64,000 nucleotides of DNA from Pseudomonas sp. JAI120 (GCF_014207255.1 NZ_JACHCZ010000007.1:62001-126000); one strand, 5' to 3'; numbered from the stretch's first letter, positions 32,994-42,784 are shown. Notes: generated by a model not told the origin, from the letters alone. A program made the numbers and translations.

Positions 32994-34384
32994 CCCAATT
33001 GCGCCAAGGCGTGGCGAAACGCCGGTGGCAGGCTGTTGCCGAAGCGCACCTTGCCGTCGGCTTGCGTAAAGATGCCCATTTTGGCCAGCCACTGTTCAAA
33101 CTCCGGCGCCGGCTTTAAACCCAATGTTTGGCGAGCGTACAGGGCGTCGTGGAACGAGGTGGTCTGGTAGTTGAGCATGATGTCGTCGGAGCCGGGGATA
33201 CCCATGATGAAGTTAATCCCGGCGACGCCCAGCAGGGTCAGCAGGGTGTCCATGTCGTCCTGGTCGGCTTCGGCATGGTTGGTGTAGCAGATGTCGCACC
33301 CCATGGGCACGCCGAGCAGCTTGCCGCAGAAGTGGTCTTCAAGGCCCGCGCGAATGATCTGCTTGCCGTTGTACAGGTACTCGGGGCCGATAAAACCGAC
33401 CACGGTATTCACCAGGAACGGCTTGAAATGCCGGGCCACCGCATAGGCGCGGGTTTCGCAGGTTTGCTGGTCGACGCCAAAATGCGCGTTGGCCGACAAG
33501 GCGCTGCCCTGGCCGGTTTCGAAATACATCAGGTTCTGGCCCAAGGTGCCCCGGTTCAGGCTCAAGCCCGCCTCGTAACCTTCCTGCAGCACGCTCAGGC
33601 TGATGCCGAAACTGGCATTGGCCGCTTCGGTGCCGGCAATCGACTGGAACACCAGGTCCAGCGGCACGCCGCGGTTGATGGCTTCGATGGAGGTGGTGAC
33701 GTGGGTCAGCACGCAGGCCTGGGTGGGGATTTCGTAGCGTTGGATGATGGCGTCGAGCATCTCCAGCATGGCGCAGATCGAGGCGATGCTGTCGGTGGCC
33801 GGATTGATGCCAATCATGGCGTCGCCGTTACCGTAGAGCAGGCCGTCGAGGATGCTCGCGGCGATGCCCGCCGGCTCGTCGGTCGGGTGGTTGGGTTGCA
33901 GGCGGGTCGACAGGCGCCCCCGCAGGCCCATGGTGCCGCGAAACTGAGTGACCACCCGGATCTTCTGCGCCACCAGTACCAGGTCCTGCACGCGCATGAT
34001 CTTCGACACGGCCGCTGCCATTTCCGGTGTCAGCCCCGGCGCCAATGCGCGTAGGGATTGTTCATCGGCGGCGTCGCTCAGCAGCCAGTCGCGCAGGCCG
34101 CCGACGGTCAGGTGGCTGACCACGGCGAAAGCCTGCTTGTCGTGGGTGTCGATGATCAGCCGGGTGACTTCATCGCTTTCATAGGGGATCAGCGCTTCTT
34201 CGAGGAAGTGTTTCAGCGGGATATTGGCCAGCGCCATTTGCGCCGCCACCCGCTCACCATCGTTCTGCGCGGCGACGCCGGCGAGAAAGTCCCCGGAACG
34301 CGCGGGGCTGGCCTTGGCCATCACGTCCTTGAGGCTGTCGAAGCGGTAGGTCTGTGCACCCACCGCGTGGGAAAAGCTTGCCAT
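32990..34384 (-). CDS. eutB: Ethanolamine ammonia-lyase large subunit
   Basis: EutB is the catalytic TIM-barrel subunit, 464 residues. Family signatures are visible: NPATDSIASICAMLEML, FETGQGSALSANAHFGVDQ, FIGPEYLYNGKQIIRAGLEDHFCGKL and FIMGIPGSDDIMLNYQTTSFHDAL. It needs adenosylcobalamin; B12 uptake genes lie 23 kb away in this window. No microcompartment shell genes are present, as expected for the short Pseudomonas pathway. Confidence 0.97.
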   Translation of the reverse strand: MASFSHAVGAQTYRFDSLKDVMAKASPARSGDFLAGVAAQNDGERVAAQMALANIPLKHFLEEALIPYESDEVTRLIIDTHDKQAFAVVSHLTVGGLRDWLLSDAADEQSLRALAPGLTPEMAAAVSKIMRVQDLVLVAQKIRVVTQFRGTMGLRGRLSTRLQPNHPTDEPAGIAASILDGLLYGNGDAMIGINPATDSIASICAMLEMLDAIIQRYEIPTQACVLTHVTTSIEAINRGVPLDLVFQSIAGTEAANASFGISLSVLQEGYEAGLSLNRGTLGQNLMYFETGQGSALSANAHFGVDQQTCETRAYAVARHFKPFLVNTVVGFIGPEYLYNGKQIIRAGLEDHFCGKLLGVPMGCDICYTNHAEADQDDMDTLLTLLGVAGINFIMGIPGSDDIMLNYQTTSFHDALYARQTLGLKPAPEFEQWLAKMGIFTQADGKVRFGNSLPPAFRHALAQLG

Positions 34385-34441
34385 ACAGTGTCTCCTTGAC
34401 GACGCGGGCAGGAGAGGAACCCGCGTCGAGGTTTACGGCAG

Positions 34442-35875
34442 TTAGTGCAAGGCGGCCTCTGCGGCCTGGATCGCGGCGAATTCTTCTTCGGGCGTGCCTG
34501 CTACCAAGTGATGCCGGCTGTAGAAAGCAAAGTAAGCAATTAATACTCCATAGATGATTGCGGCGCCAATCACCACCCGTGGATCCACCAAAAAGCCCGC
34601 AACGACGGCCACGCAGGCCAGTACCAGGGCTACACCGGACGTGAAGATGCCGCCCGGCGTGCGATAAGGACGGTCCATTTTGGGGCGACGGATGCGTAGG
34701 GTGATGTGCGCGGCCATCATCAGCACGTAGGAAATGGTCGCGCCAAACACCGCCACCAGAATCAGCAAATCCCCCTGGCCGGTCAGCGACAGGCCGAAAC
34801 CGATAATGCCGGGGATCACCAGGGCCAGTACCGGTGCCTTGCTCTTGTTGGTCTGGGACAGTTTGCGCGGCAGGTAGCCGGCACGGGACAAGGCAAAGAT
34901 CTGCCGTGAATAGGCGTAGATAATCGAGAAAAAGCTGGCGATCAAGCCGGCCAGACCGACCAGGTTGACGAAGCTGCCCATCCAGGTCGAACCGCCATAG
35001 GACAGCGCCAGCGCTTCCACCAGCGGGTTACCGGATTTGATCAGCGCGTAGGTGCCCGCGCCGCCCGGTGCGATCACCAGGATCAACAGGGCAAAACTGG
35101 TCAGCACCACAATGGCGCCGATCAAGCCCCGGGGCAGGTCGCGCTTGGGGTTCTTGGTTTCTTCGGCGGCGAGCGGCACGCCTTCTACGGCAAGGAAAAA
35201 CCAGATCGCATAGGGGATCGCCGCCCACACGCCGACATAGCCGAATGGCAGGAAGGTGCTGGCGCCCTTGGCTTCGCTTACCGGGATATCCAGCAAGTTG
35301 GCGACATTGAAGTGCGGCACCATCGACACCAGGAATACGCCCAGTGCAATCGCGGCGATGGCGGTGATCACGAACATCAGCTTCAAGGCTTCACCGACGC
35401 CGAAGATATGGATGCCGATAAAGATGATGTAGAACGCCAGGTAGATCATCCAGCCGCCGATACCGAACAGCGACTCGCAATAGGCACCGATAAACACCGC
35501 GATGGCGGCGGGGGCGATGGCGTATTCGATCAGGATGGCGGTGCCCGTCAGGAACCCGCCCCAAGGCCCGAAGGCACTGCGGGCAAAGCCGTAGCCACCG
35601 CCGGCGGTGGGGATCATGGAAGACAGTTCGGCCAGGGAAAAGCACATGCACAGGTACATGGTGGCCATCAGCAATGTGGCGAGGAACATACCGCCCCAGC
35701 CACCCTGGGCCAGGCCGAAGTTCCAGCCGGCGTAGTCGCCGGAGATGACGTAGGCAACGCCAAGGCCGACCAGCAGCACCCAGCCGGCGGCACCTTTTTT
35801 AAGTTCGCGTTGTTGGAAGTATTGGGAGTCGACTTTTTCGAAGTCGACAGAAGATCCAGTCGGTTCGCTAGGCAT
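34442..35875 (-). CDS. eat: Ethanolamine permease (APC superfamily)
   Basis: A 477-residue importer with about twelve membrane segments. The APC pattern is clear: SGDYAGWNFGLAQGG, MIPTAGGGYGFARSAFGPWGGFLTG, and EETKNPKRDLPRG in a cytoplasmic loop. It brings ethanolamine in for EutBC. The start is at MPSEPTG, after AAAGGT. It is upstream of eutBC on the same strand, 57 bp from eutB. Confidence 0.93.
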   Translation of the reverse strand: MPSEPTGSSVDFEKVDSQYFQQRELKKGAAGWVLLVGLGVAYVISGDYAGWNFGLAQGGWGGMFLATLLMATMYLCMCFSLAELSSMIPTAGGGYGFARSAFGPWGGFLTGTAILIEYAIAPAAIAVFIGAYCESLFGIGGWMIYLAFYIIFIGIHIFGVGEALKLMFVITAIAAIALGVFLVSMVPHFNVANLLDIPVSEAKGASTFLPFGYVGVWAAIPYAIWFFLAVEGVPLAAEETKNPKRDLPRGLIGAIVVLTSFALLILVIAPGGAGTYALIKSGNPLVEALALSYGGSTWMGSFVNLVGLAGLIASFFSIIYAYSRQIFALSRAGYLPRKLSQTNKSKAPVLALVIPGIIGFGLSLTGQGDLLILVAVFGATISYVLMMAAHITLRIRRPKMDRPYRTPGGIFTSGVALVLACVAVVAGFLVDPRVVIGAAIIYGVLIAYFAFYSRHHLVAGTPEEEFAAIQAAEAALH

Positions 35876-35958
35876 GAAGAAGTACCTTTCATTGTTATTG
35901 TTTTTAACTCGGCCTCTGTGTGCCGAATGCAATTCGTAAGTACTTGTGGAGAGCTAAG

Positions 35959-36018
35959 TGTGGGAGAGGGCAAACCCCTCCCACATTTGAGTACATTTCA
36001 ACTGTGGGAGGGGAGGGG
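35959..36018. repeat. REP element plus half-copy
   Basis: TGTGGGAG/CTCCCACA arms (35959-35985) form one hairpin. A further TGTGGGAGGGGAGGGG half-copy follows at about 36003-36018. It sits between exaC and eat and may separate their transcripts. Confidence 0.7.
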
Positions 36019-36022
36019 TTAG

Positions 36023-37543
36023 TTAGAAGAAGCCCAGCGGATTAATGTCGTAGCTCACCAGCAAGTTCTTGGTCTGCTGGTAGTGATCCAACATCATCTT
36101 GTGCGTCTCACGGCCCACTCCGGACTTCTTGTAACCGCCAAACGCGGCGTGCGCCGGGTACAGGTGGTAGCAGTTGGTCCACACGCGGCCAGCTTTAATC
36201 GCACGGCCCATGCGGTAGGCGCGGTTGATGTCGCGGGTCCACACGCCGGCGCCCAGGCCGAACTCGGTGTCGTTGGCAATCGCCAGGGCTTCGGCTTCGT
36301 CCTTGAAGGTGGTGATGCTCACCACCGGGCCGAAGATTTCCTCCTGGAACACGCGCATTTCATTGGTGCCCTTGAGCAGGGTCGGCTGGATGTAATAGCC
36401 GCCGGCCATGTCGCCAGTGAGCTGCTCGACCTTGCCGCCAGTCAGCAGTTGCGCACCTTCGCCCTTGGCAATTTCCAGGTAGGACAGGATCTTGTCGAAC
36501 TGCTGCTCGGACGCCTGGGCGCCGACCATGGTGTCGGTGTCCAGCGGGTCGCCGCGTTTGATCTGCTCGACTTTCTTCATCACTACTTTCATGAACTCGT
36601 CGTAGATCGACTCTTCCACCAGCGCACGGGATGGGCAGGTGCACACTTCGCCCTGGTTAAAGAACGCCAGCACCAGGCCTTCAGCGGCTTTCTCGATAAA
36701 CGACGGTTCGGCTTTCATGATGTCGGCGAAGAAGATGTTCGGCGACTTGCCGCCCAGCTCAACAGTGGACGGGATAATGTTCTCGGCCGCCGCGTGCATG
36801 ATGTGCGAGCCCACCGGCGTGGAGCCCGTGAAGGCGATCTTGGCGATACGCTTGCTGGTGGCCAGGGCTTCGCCGGCTTCGCGGCCGAAACCGTGCACCA
36901 CGTTCAGCACGCCCGGTGGCAGCAGGTCGCCGATCACTTCCATCAGCACGTTGATGCCCAGCGGCGTTTGCTCGGCGGGCTTGAGTACCACGCAGTTGCC
37001 GGCGGCCAGGGCCGGGGCGAGTTTCCAGGCGGCCATCAGCAGCGGGAAGTTCCACGGGATGATCTGGCCGACCACGCCCAGCGGCTCGTGGAAGTGGTAG
37101 GACGCGGTGTGTTCGTTGATCTCGGCGCTGGTGCCTTCCTGGGCGCGGATGCAGCCTGCGAAGTAGCGGAAGTGGTCAGCCGCCAGCGGGATGTCGGCGT
37201 TGAGGGTTTCACGCACGGCCTTGCCGTTGTCCCAGGTTTCGGTGATGGCCAGCAGTTCGAGGTTCTGTTCGATGCGGTCGGCGATTTTCAGCAGCACCAG
37301 CGAGCGGTCCTGGGCCGAGGTCTTGCCCCAGGCGTCAGCGGCAGCGTGGGCGGCGTCCAGCGCCTTGTCGATGTCTTTGGCAGTGGAGCGCGGGAATTCG
37401 GCGATAGGCTTGCCGTTGACCGGCGAGGTGTTGGTGAAATAGTTGCCATCGACCGGGGCAACGAATTCGCCACCAATGTAGTTGCCGTACTTGGCCTTGA
37501 ACGAAACGATCGCGCCTTCAGTACCGGGGTGTGCGTAACGCAT
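36023..37543 (-). CDS. exaC: Acetaldehyde dehydrogenase, ExaC/HdhA type
   Basis: A 506-residue NAD-dependent aldehyde dehydrogenase: IIPWNFPLLMAAWKLAPALAAGN, FTGSTPVGSHI, VELGGKSPNIFF with the catalytic Glu, and NQGEVCTCPSR with the catalytic Cys. It should oxidise acetaldehyde from EutBC to acetate. AGGAG precedes the ATG. A sigma-54 promoter lies about 65 bp upstream and the divergent gene encodes a sigma-54 activator, so ethanolamine induction is likely. Confidence 0.93.
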   Translation of the reverse strand: MRYAHPGTEGAIVSFKAKYGNYIGGEFVAPVDGNYFTNTSPVNGKPIAEFPRSTAKDIDKALDAAHAAADAWGKTSAQDRSLVLLKIADRIEQNLELLAITETWDNGKAVRETLNADIPLAADHFRYFAGCIRAQEGTSAEINEHTASYHFHEPLGVVGQIIPWNFPLLMAAWKLAPALAAGNCVVLKPAEQTPLGINVLMEVIGDLLPPGVLNVVHGFGREAGEALATSKRIAKIAFTGSTPVGSHIMHAAAENIIPSTVELGGKSPNIFFADIMKAEPSFIEKAAEGLVLAFFNQGEVCTCPSRALVEESIYDEFMKVVMKKVEQIKRGDPLDTDTMVGAQASEQQFDKILSYLEIAKGEGAQLLTGGKVEQLTGDMAGGYYIQPTLLKGTNEMRVFQEEIFGPVVSITTFKDEAEALAIANDTEFGLGAGVWTRDINRAYRMGRAIKAGRVWTNCYHLYPAHAAFGGYKKSGVGRETHKMMLDHYQQTKNLLVSYDINPLGFF

Positions 37544-37608
37544 GGTGGGTATCTCCTGGCTTTTATGTTTATTGGAGTGCAGCGCGCAAGCGCTTGGTAA
37601 AGCGTAGA

Positions 37609-37624
37609 GCAAAGGTTGGGCCAC
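37609..37624 (-). promoter_or_regulatory. exaC: Sigma-54 promoter of exaC
   Basis: The minus strand reads GTGGCCCAACCTTTGC: GG and GC elements with exactly 10 bp between, matching the -24/-12 consensus. Transcription would begin near 37597, about 54 bp before the exaC ATG. Confidence 0.7.
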
Positions 37625-37674
37625 TGCTTTGCAGGCCAGGGAAATCAAGGGGTTGGGGTTTGTTGCAAAGCTTT

Positions 37675-37736
37675 GCTGTGACACAGGTGGTACAGGCGCT
37701 GTGACAGTTTGTGCCATAAACGGTACACGCTGTGAC
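37675..37736. promoter_or_regulatory. Three GCTGTGAC repeats: likely EatR binding array
   Basis: GCTGTGAC occurs at 37675, 37698 and 37729, the first inside the palindrome CTGTGACACAG. They lie 55-130 bp upstream of the sigma-54 promoter and just before the activator gene, as an upstream activating sequence should. Confidence 0.6.
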
Positions 37737-37815
37737 CGGCGGGTCGGTCCGGGATTGCATTGGCTGGGTGCCTGGGGGATGCTGGTTGCTCTCACGCAGG
37801 GAGAATAATAAGAAC

Positions 37816-39711
37816 ATGCATAACGATCATTTCAGTCGCCATGCCCAGCAAGTCCTCACCGTGGCGCGCGGGCGCGATCCGTCCAGCGACCCGTCCATCG
37901 CCCGTTCCTGGCTGCGCTGCCTGGAGGACTACCACCTCGACCCTGCGCAAACCATCGCCCCTACGGTGCTTGAGCATGGCCGCCTGCTGGAAAGCCGTGA
38001 GCGCCTGCAACAGGTGCTGCATATCGCTGGCAGCGAGATGAACAGCCTGCACCAGCAGCTGTCGGGCGCTGGCCATGCGGTGCTGCTGACCGATGCGCGT
38101 GGGGTGATCCTCAACTGTGTCACGGCGCCGTCCGAGCGCAAGATTTTCGAACGCGCCGGGTTGTGGCTCGGTGCGGATTGGAGCGAAGCGTGCGAGGGCA
38201 CCAACGGCATCGGCACCTGCCTGGTGGAACGCCAGTCGTTGACCATTCATCGCGACGAACATTTTCGTGGGCGCCACACTGGACTGACCTGTTCGGCGAG
38301 CCCGGTATTCGACCCCCATGGCGACCTGCTGGCGGTGCTGGACGTGTCGTCGGCCCGTGAGGAGGTGTCGCGCCAGAGCCAATTCCACACCATGGCGCTG
38401 GTCAACCTGTCGGCGAAGATGATCGAGAGTTGCTACTTCCTGCGTCACTTCGAAAACCATTGGCTGCTGCGCTTTCATCTGCAGGCCGAGTCGGTGGGCC
38501 TGTTCAGTGAAGGGCTGCTGGCGTTTGACGGCGAGGGCCGGATTTGTGCCGTCAACCAGAGCGCACTCAACCTGCTGGGGCAGGTTCGGGGTGGCTTGAC
38601 GGGGCAACCGGTGGAGGCGTTTTTCGAGTGTTCCCTGGACCAACTGCTCGGTCGCGCCAGTGCCAATGCCACCGCCAGTTGGCCATTGCGCACGCGGGAT
38701 GGCCGGCACTTGTTCGCGGCTTTGCGCGGTCAATCGCGCAGTGTGCCTGCGCCCATCGTCAAGCCTGAGCCCGTGCGCCTGGCCGGTATCTGCCTGGGCG
38801 ACCCGACACTGCAGAGTGACTTCCGGAAGGCGCTGCGGGTATTCGAGCGTGATGTGCCCTTGCTGATCAACGGCGAAACCGGCTCCGGCAAAGAGGCCTT
38901 CGCCAAGGCGGTGCATCACGCCAGCCAGCGCGCCGACAAGGCTTTCGTTGCCCTCAACTGTGCCGCCATCCCGGAAAGTCTGATCGAAAGCGAACTGTTC
39001 GGCTATCGCGGCGGCAGCTTTACCGGCGCGCGCAAGGACGGCATGCAGGGCAAGTTGCAACAGGCCGACGGCGGCACGCTGTTCCTCGATGAAATCGGCG
39101 ATATGCCGTTGGCGCTGCAGACGCGCCTGTTAAGGGTGCTGGAGGACCGCATGGTGGTGCCCATCGGCGGTGAGCCCCAGGCGGTTGATGTCAGAATTAT
39201 CAGCGCGACTCACCGGAATTTGCTGGAGCGCGTGCAGGACGGAAGTTTTCGGGAAGACTTGTACTACCGGCTCAACGGCCTGGAAGTCGGTTTGCCAGCG
39301 TTGCGTGAACGCAGCGATAAGCATCAGTTGCTGGATTTCCTGCTGGCGCAGGAGGCGGGTGGGCAGAGCGTACAACTCGACCCGGCAGCACGCTCGGCGC
39401 TGCTGACCTACCCCTGGCCGGGCAACGTCCGGCAACTGCGCACGGTGTTGCGTACGCTGGCAGCGCTGTGTGACGACGGGCGGGTCGGTCTTGAGGATTT
39501 GCCAGCGTTGATCCGCCAGGCTCGGCCACAGCCGGTCGCCGAGGCCAGGCTTGCAGAGTCGCCCCTGGGGGACGCCGAACGACTCGCCCTGCTCACGGCC
39601 CTGGAGCAACAACGCTGGCACATGACCCACACGGCGGAGCAGTTGGGTGTCAGCCGTAACACGCTGTATAGAAAGCTGCGCCGGCACGGTATTGCACGGG
39701 CGGCTCCATAG
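37816..39711 (+). CDS. eatR: Sigma-54-dependent activator EatR (AcoR type)
   Basis: A 631-residue enhancer-binding protein. The N-terminal GAF-like sensor has GTNGIGTCL and TCSASPVFD; a PAS-like middle follows. The AAA+ domain has Walker A GETGSGKEAF, GSFTGAR in place of GAFTGA, and LFLDEIGDMP. A Fis-type helix-turn-helix closes it (TAEQLGVSRNTLYRKLRRH). The position matches the ethanolamine regulator of P. aeruginosa. It is divergent from exaC. Confidence 0.9.
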   Translation: MHNDHFSRHAQQVLTVARGRDPSSDPSIARSWLRCLEDYHLDPAQTIAPTVLEHGRLLESRERLQQVLHIAGSEMNSLHQQLSGAGHAVLLTDARGVILNCVTAPSERKIFERAGLWLGADWSEACEGTNGIGTCLVERQSLTIHRDEHFRGRHTGLTCSASPVFDPHGDLLAVLDVSSAREEVSRQSQFHTMALVNLSAKMIESCYFLRHFENHWLLRFHLQAESVGLFSEGLLAFDGEGRICAVNQSALNLLGQVRGGLTGQPVEAFFECSLDQLLGRASANATASWPLRTRDGRHLFAALRGQSRSVPAPIVKPEPVRLAGICLGDPTLQSDFRKALRVFERDVPLLINGETGSGKEAFAKAVHHASQRADKAFVALNCAAIPESLIESELFGYRGGSFTGARKDGMQGKLQQADGGTLFLDEIGDMPLALQTRLLRVLEDRMVVPIGGEPQAVDVRIISATHRNLLERVQDGSFREDLYYRLNGLEVGLPALRERSDKHQLLDFLLAQEAGGQSVQLDPAARSALLTYPWPGNVRQLRTVLRTLAALCDDGRVGLEDLPALIRQARPQPVAEARLAESPLGDAERLALLTALEQQRWHMTHTAEQLGVSRNTLYRKLRRHGIARAAP

Positions 39712-39784
39712 ATTGGTCCTACAGCTAAAGAGTGCGATTTTCGCCCCCCTGCGCTAACCTGCCTCGATGTTTACGAGGTCGACT

Positions 39785-41134
39785 ATGCACATTCATATTC
39801 TTGGTATCTGCGGCACTTTCATGGGTTCGATGGCGGTTCTGGCCAAAGAGCTGGGCCATCATGTAACGGGCTCCGATGCCAATGTTTACCCGCCCATGAG
39901 CACGCAACTGGAGGCTCAGGGCATTGAGTTGACCCAGGGTTACGACCCGGCGCAATTCGACCCGGTGCCGGACCTGGTGGTGATCGGCAATGCCATGTCC
40001 CGTGGCAATCCTGCTGTCGAATACGTACTCAACAAAGGTTTGCCTTACGTGTCCGGCCCGCAATGGCTGGCCGACCATGTGCTGCAAGGTCGCTGGGTCT
40101 TGGCCGTTGCCGGCACCCATGGCAAGACCACCACCAGCAGCATGCTGGCCTGGGTGCTGGAGCACGCGGGCATGAGCCCGGGCTTCCTGATCGGCGGCGT
40201 GCCACAGAACTTCTCGGTCTCCGCGCGTCTGGGCGATACGCCTTTCTTCGTGATTGAAGCCGACGAATACGACAGCGCCTTTTTCGACAAGCGCTCCAAG
40301 TTCGTCCACTACCGTCCGCGCACGGCGATCCTCAACAACCTCGAGTTCGATCACGCCGATATCTTTCCAGATTTGGCGGCCATCGAGCGACAGTTCCACC
40401 ATTTGGTGCGCACCATTCCCAGCGAAGGCCTGGTCATCCACCCGACCACCGAGCCAGCTTTGCAGCGTGTGATCGAGATGGGTTGCTGGACCCCGGTGCA
40501 AACCACCGGGGCGGGTGGGCAATGGCAGGTCAAGTTGCTCAGTGAAGACGGTTCCAGGTTTGAAGTGCTGTTTGAAGGCGAGGCCCAAGGCATTGTCGAT
40601 TGGGACATGACCGGCCAGCACAACGTTGCCAACGCCCTGGTCACCCTGGCCGCCGCGCGCCATGTGGGCGTGGTGCCGTCCATGGGCATCGCGGCGCTGA
40701 GTGCATTCAAGAGTGTGAAGCGACGCATGGAGAAAGTCGCCGAGGTGAATGGGATTACCATCTACGACGACTTTGCCCACCACCCGACTGCGATTGCTAC
40801 CACGCTGGACGGCCTGCGCAAGCGTGTCGGTGATGCCCAGGTAATCGCGATCGTCGAGCCGCGCTCCAACTCCATGAAGCTCGGCGCCCACCGCGACGGC
40901 CTGCCGGAAAGCGTTAACGATGCCGACCAGGCGGTGTGGTACGCACCGGCCAATCTTGGCTGGGACCTGCCGGCGATTGCGGCGCAGTGCACGGTGCCGT
41001 CGAAAGTCTGTGATTCCATCGAGGGCATCATTGAGTTCGTCAAGCACCAGGCCAAGCCTGGCGCCCATGTGGTGGTCATGAGCAACGGCGGCTTCGGCGG
41101 CTTGCACGGCAAACTGGCCGAGGCGCTGAAATGA
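39785..41134 (+). CDS. mpl: UDP-MurNAc:L-Ala-gamma-D-Glu-meso-DAP ligase
   Basis: Mpl recycles murein tripeptide onto UDP-N-acetylmuramate. The 449 residues follow the Mur ligase plan: HILGICGTFMGSMA at the N terminus, ATP loop AGTHGKTTTSSM, EADEYDSAFFDKRSKF typical of Mpl, and DDFAHHPTAI in the C-terminal domain. The start is at MHIHILG. The stop overlaps the ubiX start. Confidence 0.96.
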   Translation: MHIHILGICGTFMGSMAVLAKELGHHVTGSDANVYPPMSTQLEAQGIELTQGYDPAQFDPVPDLVVIGNAMSRGNPAVEYVLNKGLPYVSGPQWLADHVLQGRWVLAVAGTHGKTTTSSMLAWVLEHAGMSPGFLIGGVPQNFSVSARLGDTPFFVIEADEYDSAFFDKRSKFVHYRPRTAILNNLEFDHADIFPDLAAIERQFHHLVRTIPSEGLVIHPTTEPALQRVIEMGCWTPVQTTGAGGQWQVKLLSEDGSRFEVLFEGEAQGIVDWDMTGQHNVANALVTLAAARHVGVVPSMGIAALSAFKSVKRRMEKVAEVNGITIYDDFAHHPTAIATTLDGLRKRVGDAQVIAIVEPRSNSMKLGAHRDGLPESVNDADQAVWYAPANLGWDLPAIAAQCTVPSKVCDSIEGIIEFVKHQAKPGAHVVVMSNGGFGGLHGKLAEALK

Positions 41135-41760
41135 GTGGCCCGGAACGCGTCACCCTGGCGATGACCGGCGCATCCGGCGCGCCGTATGGCTTGCGCCTGC
41201 TGGATTGCCTGGTGCGTGAGGATCGTGAGGTGCACTTCCTGATCTCCAAGGCCGCGCAGTTGGTGATGGCCACCGAGACTGATGTCGCGCTGCCCCCCAA
41301 GGTGCAGATGATGCAAGCCTTTCTCACCGAGTACACCGGTGCGGCGGCGGGGCAGATCAAGGTCTATGGCAAGGAAGACTGGATGTCGCCGGTGGCATCG
41401 GGTTCTGGCGCGCCGGCGGCAATGGTGGTGGTGCCGTGCTCCACGGGGACGTTGTCGGCGATTGCCACGGGCGCTTGCAACAACCTGATTGAACGCGCCG
41501 CCGACGTGACGCTGAAGGAGCGCCGCCAGTTGATCCTGGTGCCGCGTGAGGCGCCGTACTCGAGCATTCATCTGGAACACATGCTCAAGCTGTCGAACCT
41601 GGGGGTGACTATCCTGCCAGCGTCGCCCGGCTTCTATCACCAGCCGCAGACCATCGATGACCTGGTGGATTTCGTGGTGGCGCGCATTCTCAACCTGTTG
41701 AATATCCCTCAGGACATGCTGCCGCGTTGGGGCGAACATCATTTGAGCAGCGATGAATAA
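41131..41760 (+). CDS. ubiX: Flavin prenyltransferase UbiX
   Basis: UbiX makes prenylated FMN, the cofactor of UbiD decarboxylases in ubiquinone synthesis. The 209 residues show LAMTGASGAPYGLRLLDCL, GSGAPAAMVVVPCSTGTLSAIA, LILVPREAPYSSIHLEHML and PASPGFYHQPQTIDDLVDF. The ATG overlaps the mpl stop by 4 bp. Confidence 0.96.
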   Translation: MSGPERVTLAMTGASGAPYGLRLLDCLVREDREVHFLISKAAQLVMATETDVALPPKVQMMQAFLTEYTGAAAGQIKVYGKEDWMSPVASGSGAPAAMVVVPCSTGTLSAIATGACNNLIERAADVTLKERRQLILVPREAPYSSIHLEHMLKLSNLGVTILPASPGFYHQPQTIDDLVDFVVARILNLLNIPQDMLPRWGEHHLSSDE

Positions 41761-42037
41761 GGCACTGTTGGTGATACTGGCGCTGCAACTGGCCGGCTGC
41801 GCCACCGCACGTACCCTGGACGCCGCGCAGCCCGGCGCGCCGGTGGTGTATGCCGGCACGCGGTTGGATTTGTATGCAATGAACGGAGGTTGCTGCGCCA
41901 AGGACCGGTTCGGTGCCGAGGCGCCCAGCTATCCCGGCGTCGACCTGCCAGCCAGCGCGTTGCTCGACACGCTGTTATTGCCGCTGTCAGTGTTGACGGT
42001 GCTGGGGGTAGGGTTTAACGCGACTGGCGGGCTCTAG
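41753..42037 (+). CDS. YceK/YidQ-family lipoprotein
   Basis: A 94-residue protein with a lipoprotein signal (LLVILALQLAGCAT), then the family pattern VYAGTRLDLYAM and YPGVDLPASALLDTLLLPLSV, the latter a membrane-like segment. Function unknown. It overlaps ubiX by 8 bp. Confidence 0.8.
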   Translation: MNKALLVILALQLAGCATARTLDAAQPGAPVVYAGTRLDLYAMNGGCCAKDRFGAEAPSYPGVDLPASALLDTLLLPLSVLTVLGVGFNATGGL

Positions 42038-42064
42038 CCCGGATTTTAAACGCATCACAAAACC

Positions 42065-42095
42065 AATGTGGGAGGGGCTTGCCCCCTCCCACATT
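42065..42095. repeat. REP hairpin between convergent genes
   Basis: AATGTGGGAGGGGC paired with GCCCCCTCCCACATT around TT, followed by TTT on the plus strand. It could terminate both converging genes. Confidence 0.8.
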
Positions 42096-42113
42096 TTTGC
42101 TTTGTGTTCGGCC

Positions 42114-42755
42114 TTATTTACCGAGCTTGCGCAGTTCGTCCGACTCCACCACCCGCACCCCGTCCTGCTCTTCCAGCGCCAGGCGCCACATGGCCCGTGC
42201 CAGTTCGCAGACTTCAATGCCGTGGTATTTGCCTGGGATCAGGCGTGACAGCGGCCCGGCCAATTGCTCGGCCAAGCGCGGCTCCAGCCGTTCCCCCAAC
42301 AGCAACGAAGGCCGCACGATGGTCAGCTGCGGCCAGTCCTGGGCCTTGAGCGCCTGTTCCATTTCGCCTTTGACCCGGTTGTAGAACACCGAGGATTTCG
42401 GGTCGGCGCCAATTGCACTGATTACGATCAGGTGCCGCGCGCCCATCTCCCGCGCTCGCTTGGCAAAGGCTACGACCATATCCAGGTCGACGGCACGAAA
42501 AGCCTCTTCGGAACCGGCTTTCTTGATGGTGGTGCCCAGGCAGCAGAAGGCAATATCCACCTGGCCGCTCAGTTGCGGCAGGAACACCGCTGGGTCGCCC
42601 ACCGGGTTTTCCAGGTGCGGGTGCTCGGCCAGCGGTTTGCGGGTGGGTGCAAGTACACGGGTCACGGTGGGTTCGTTGAGCAGGCGATCAAGCAGGTGTT
42701 CGCCGGTGAGGCCAGAGGCGCCGGCGAGCAGGATATGCTGAGGTGTCAGGTACAT
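42114..42755 (-). CDS. NAD(P)-binding Rossmann protein, atypical SDR (HTATIP2-like)
   Basis: A 213-residue protein with GASGLTGEHLLDRLL at the N terminus as dinucleotide site, VDIAFCCLGTTIKKAGSEEAFRAVD, then VISAIGADPKSSVFYNRVKGEMEQAL containing Ser, Tyr and Lys candidates. It is an atypical short-chain dehydrogenase without an assigned substrate. Confidence 0.85.
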   Translation of the reverse strand: MYLTPQHILLAGASGLTGEHLLDRLLNEPTVTRVLAPTRKPLAEHPHLENPVGDPAVFLPQLSGQVDIAFCCLGTTIKKAGSEEAFRAVDLDMVVAFAKRAREMGARHLIVISAIGADPKSSVFYNRVKGEMEQALKAQDWPQLTIVRPSLLLGERLEPRLAEQLAGPLSRLIPGKYHGIEVCELARAMWRLALEEQDGVRVVESDELRKLGK

Positions 42756-42784
42756 GGTGTTTCCCCCTTGTTACACGTTACAGC

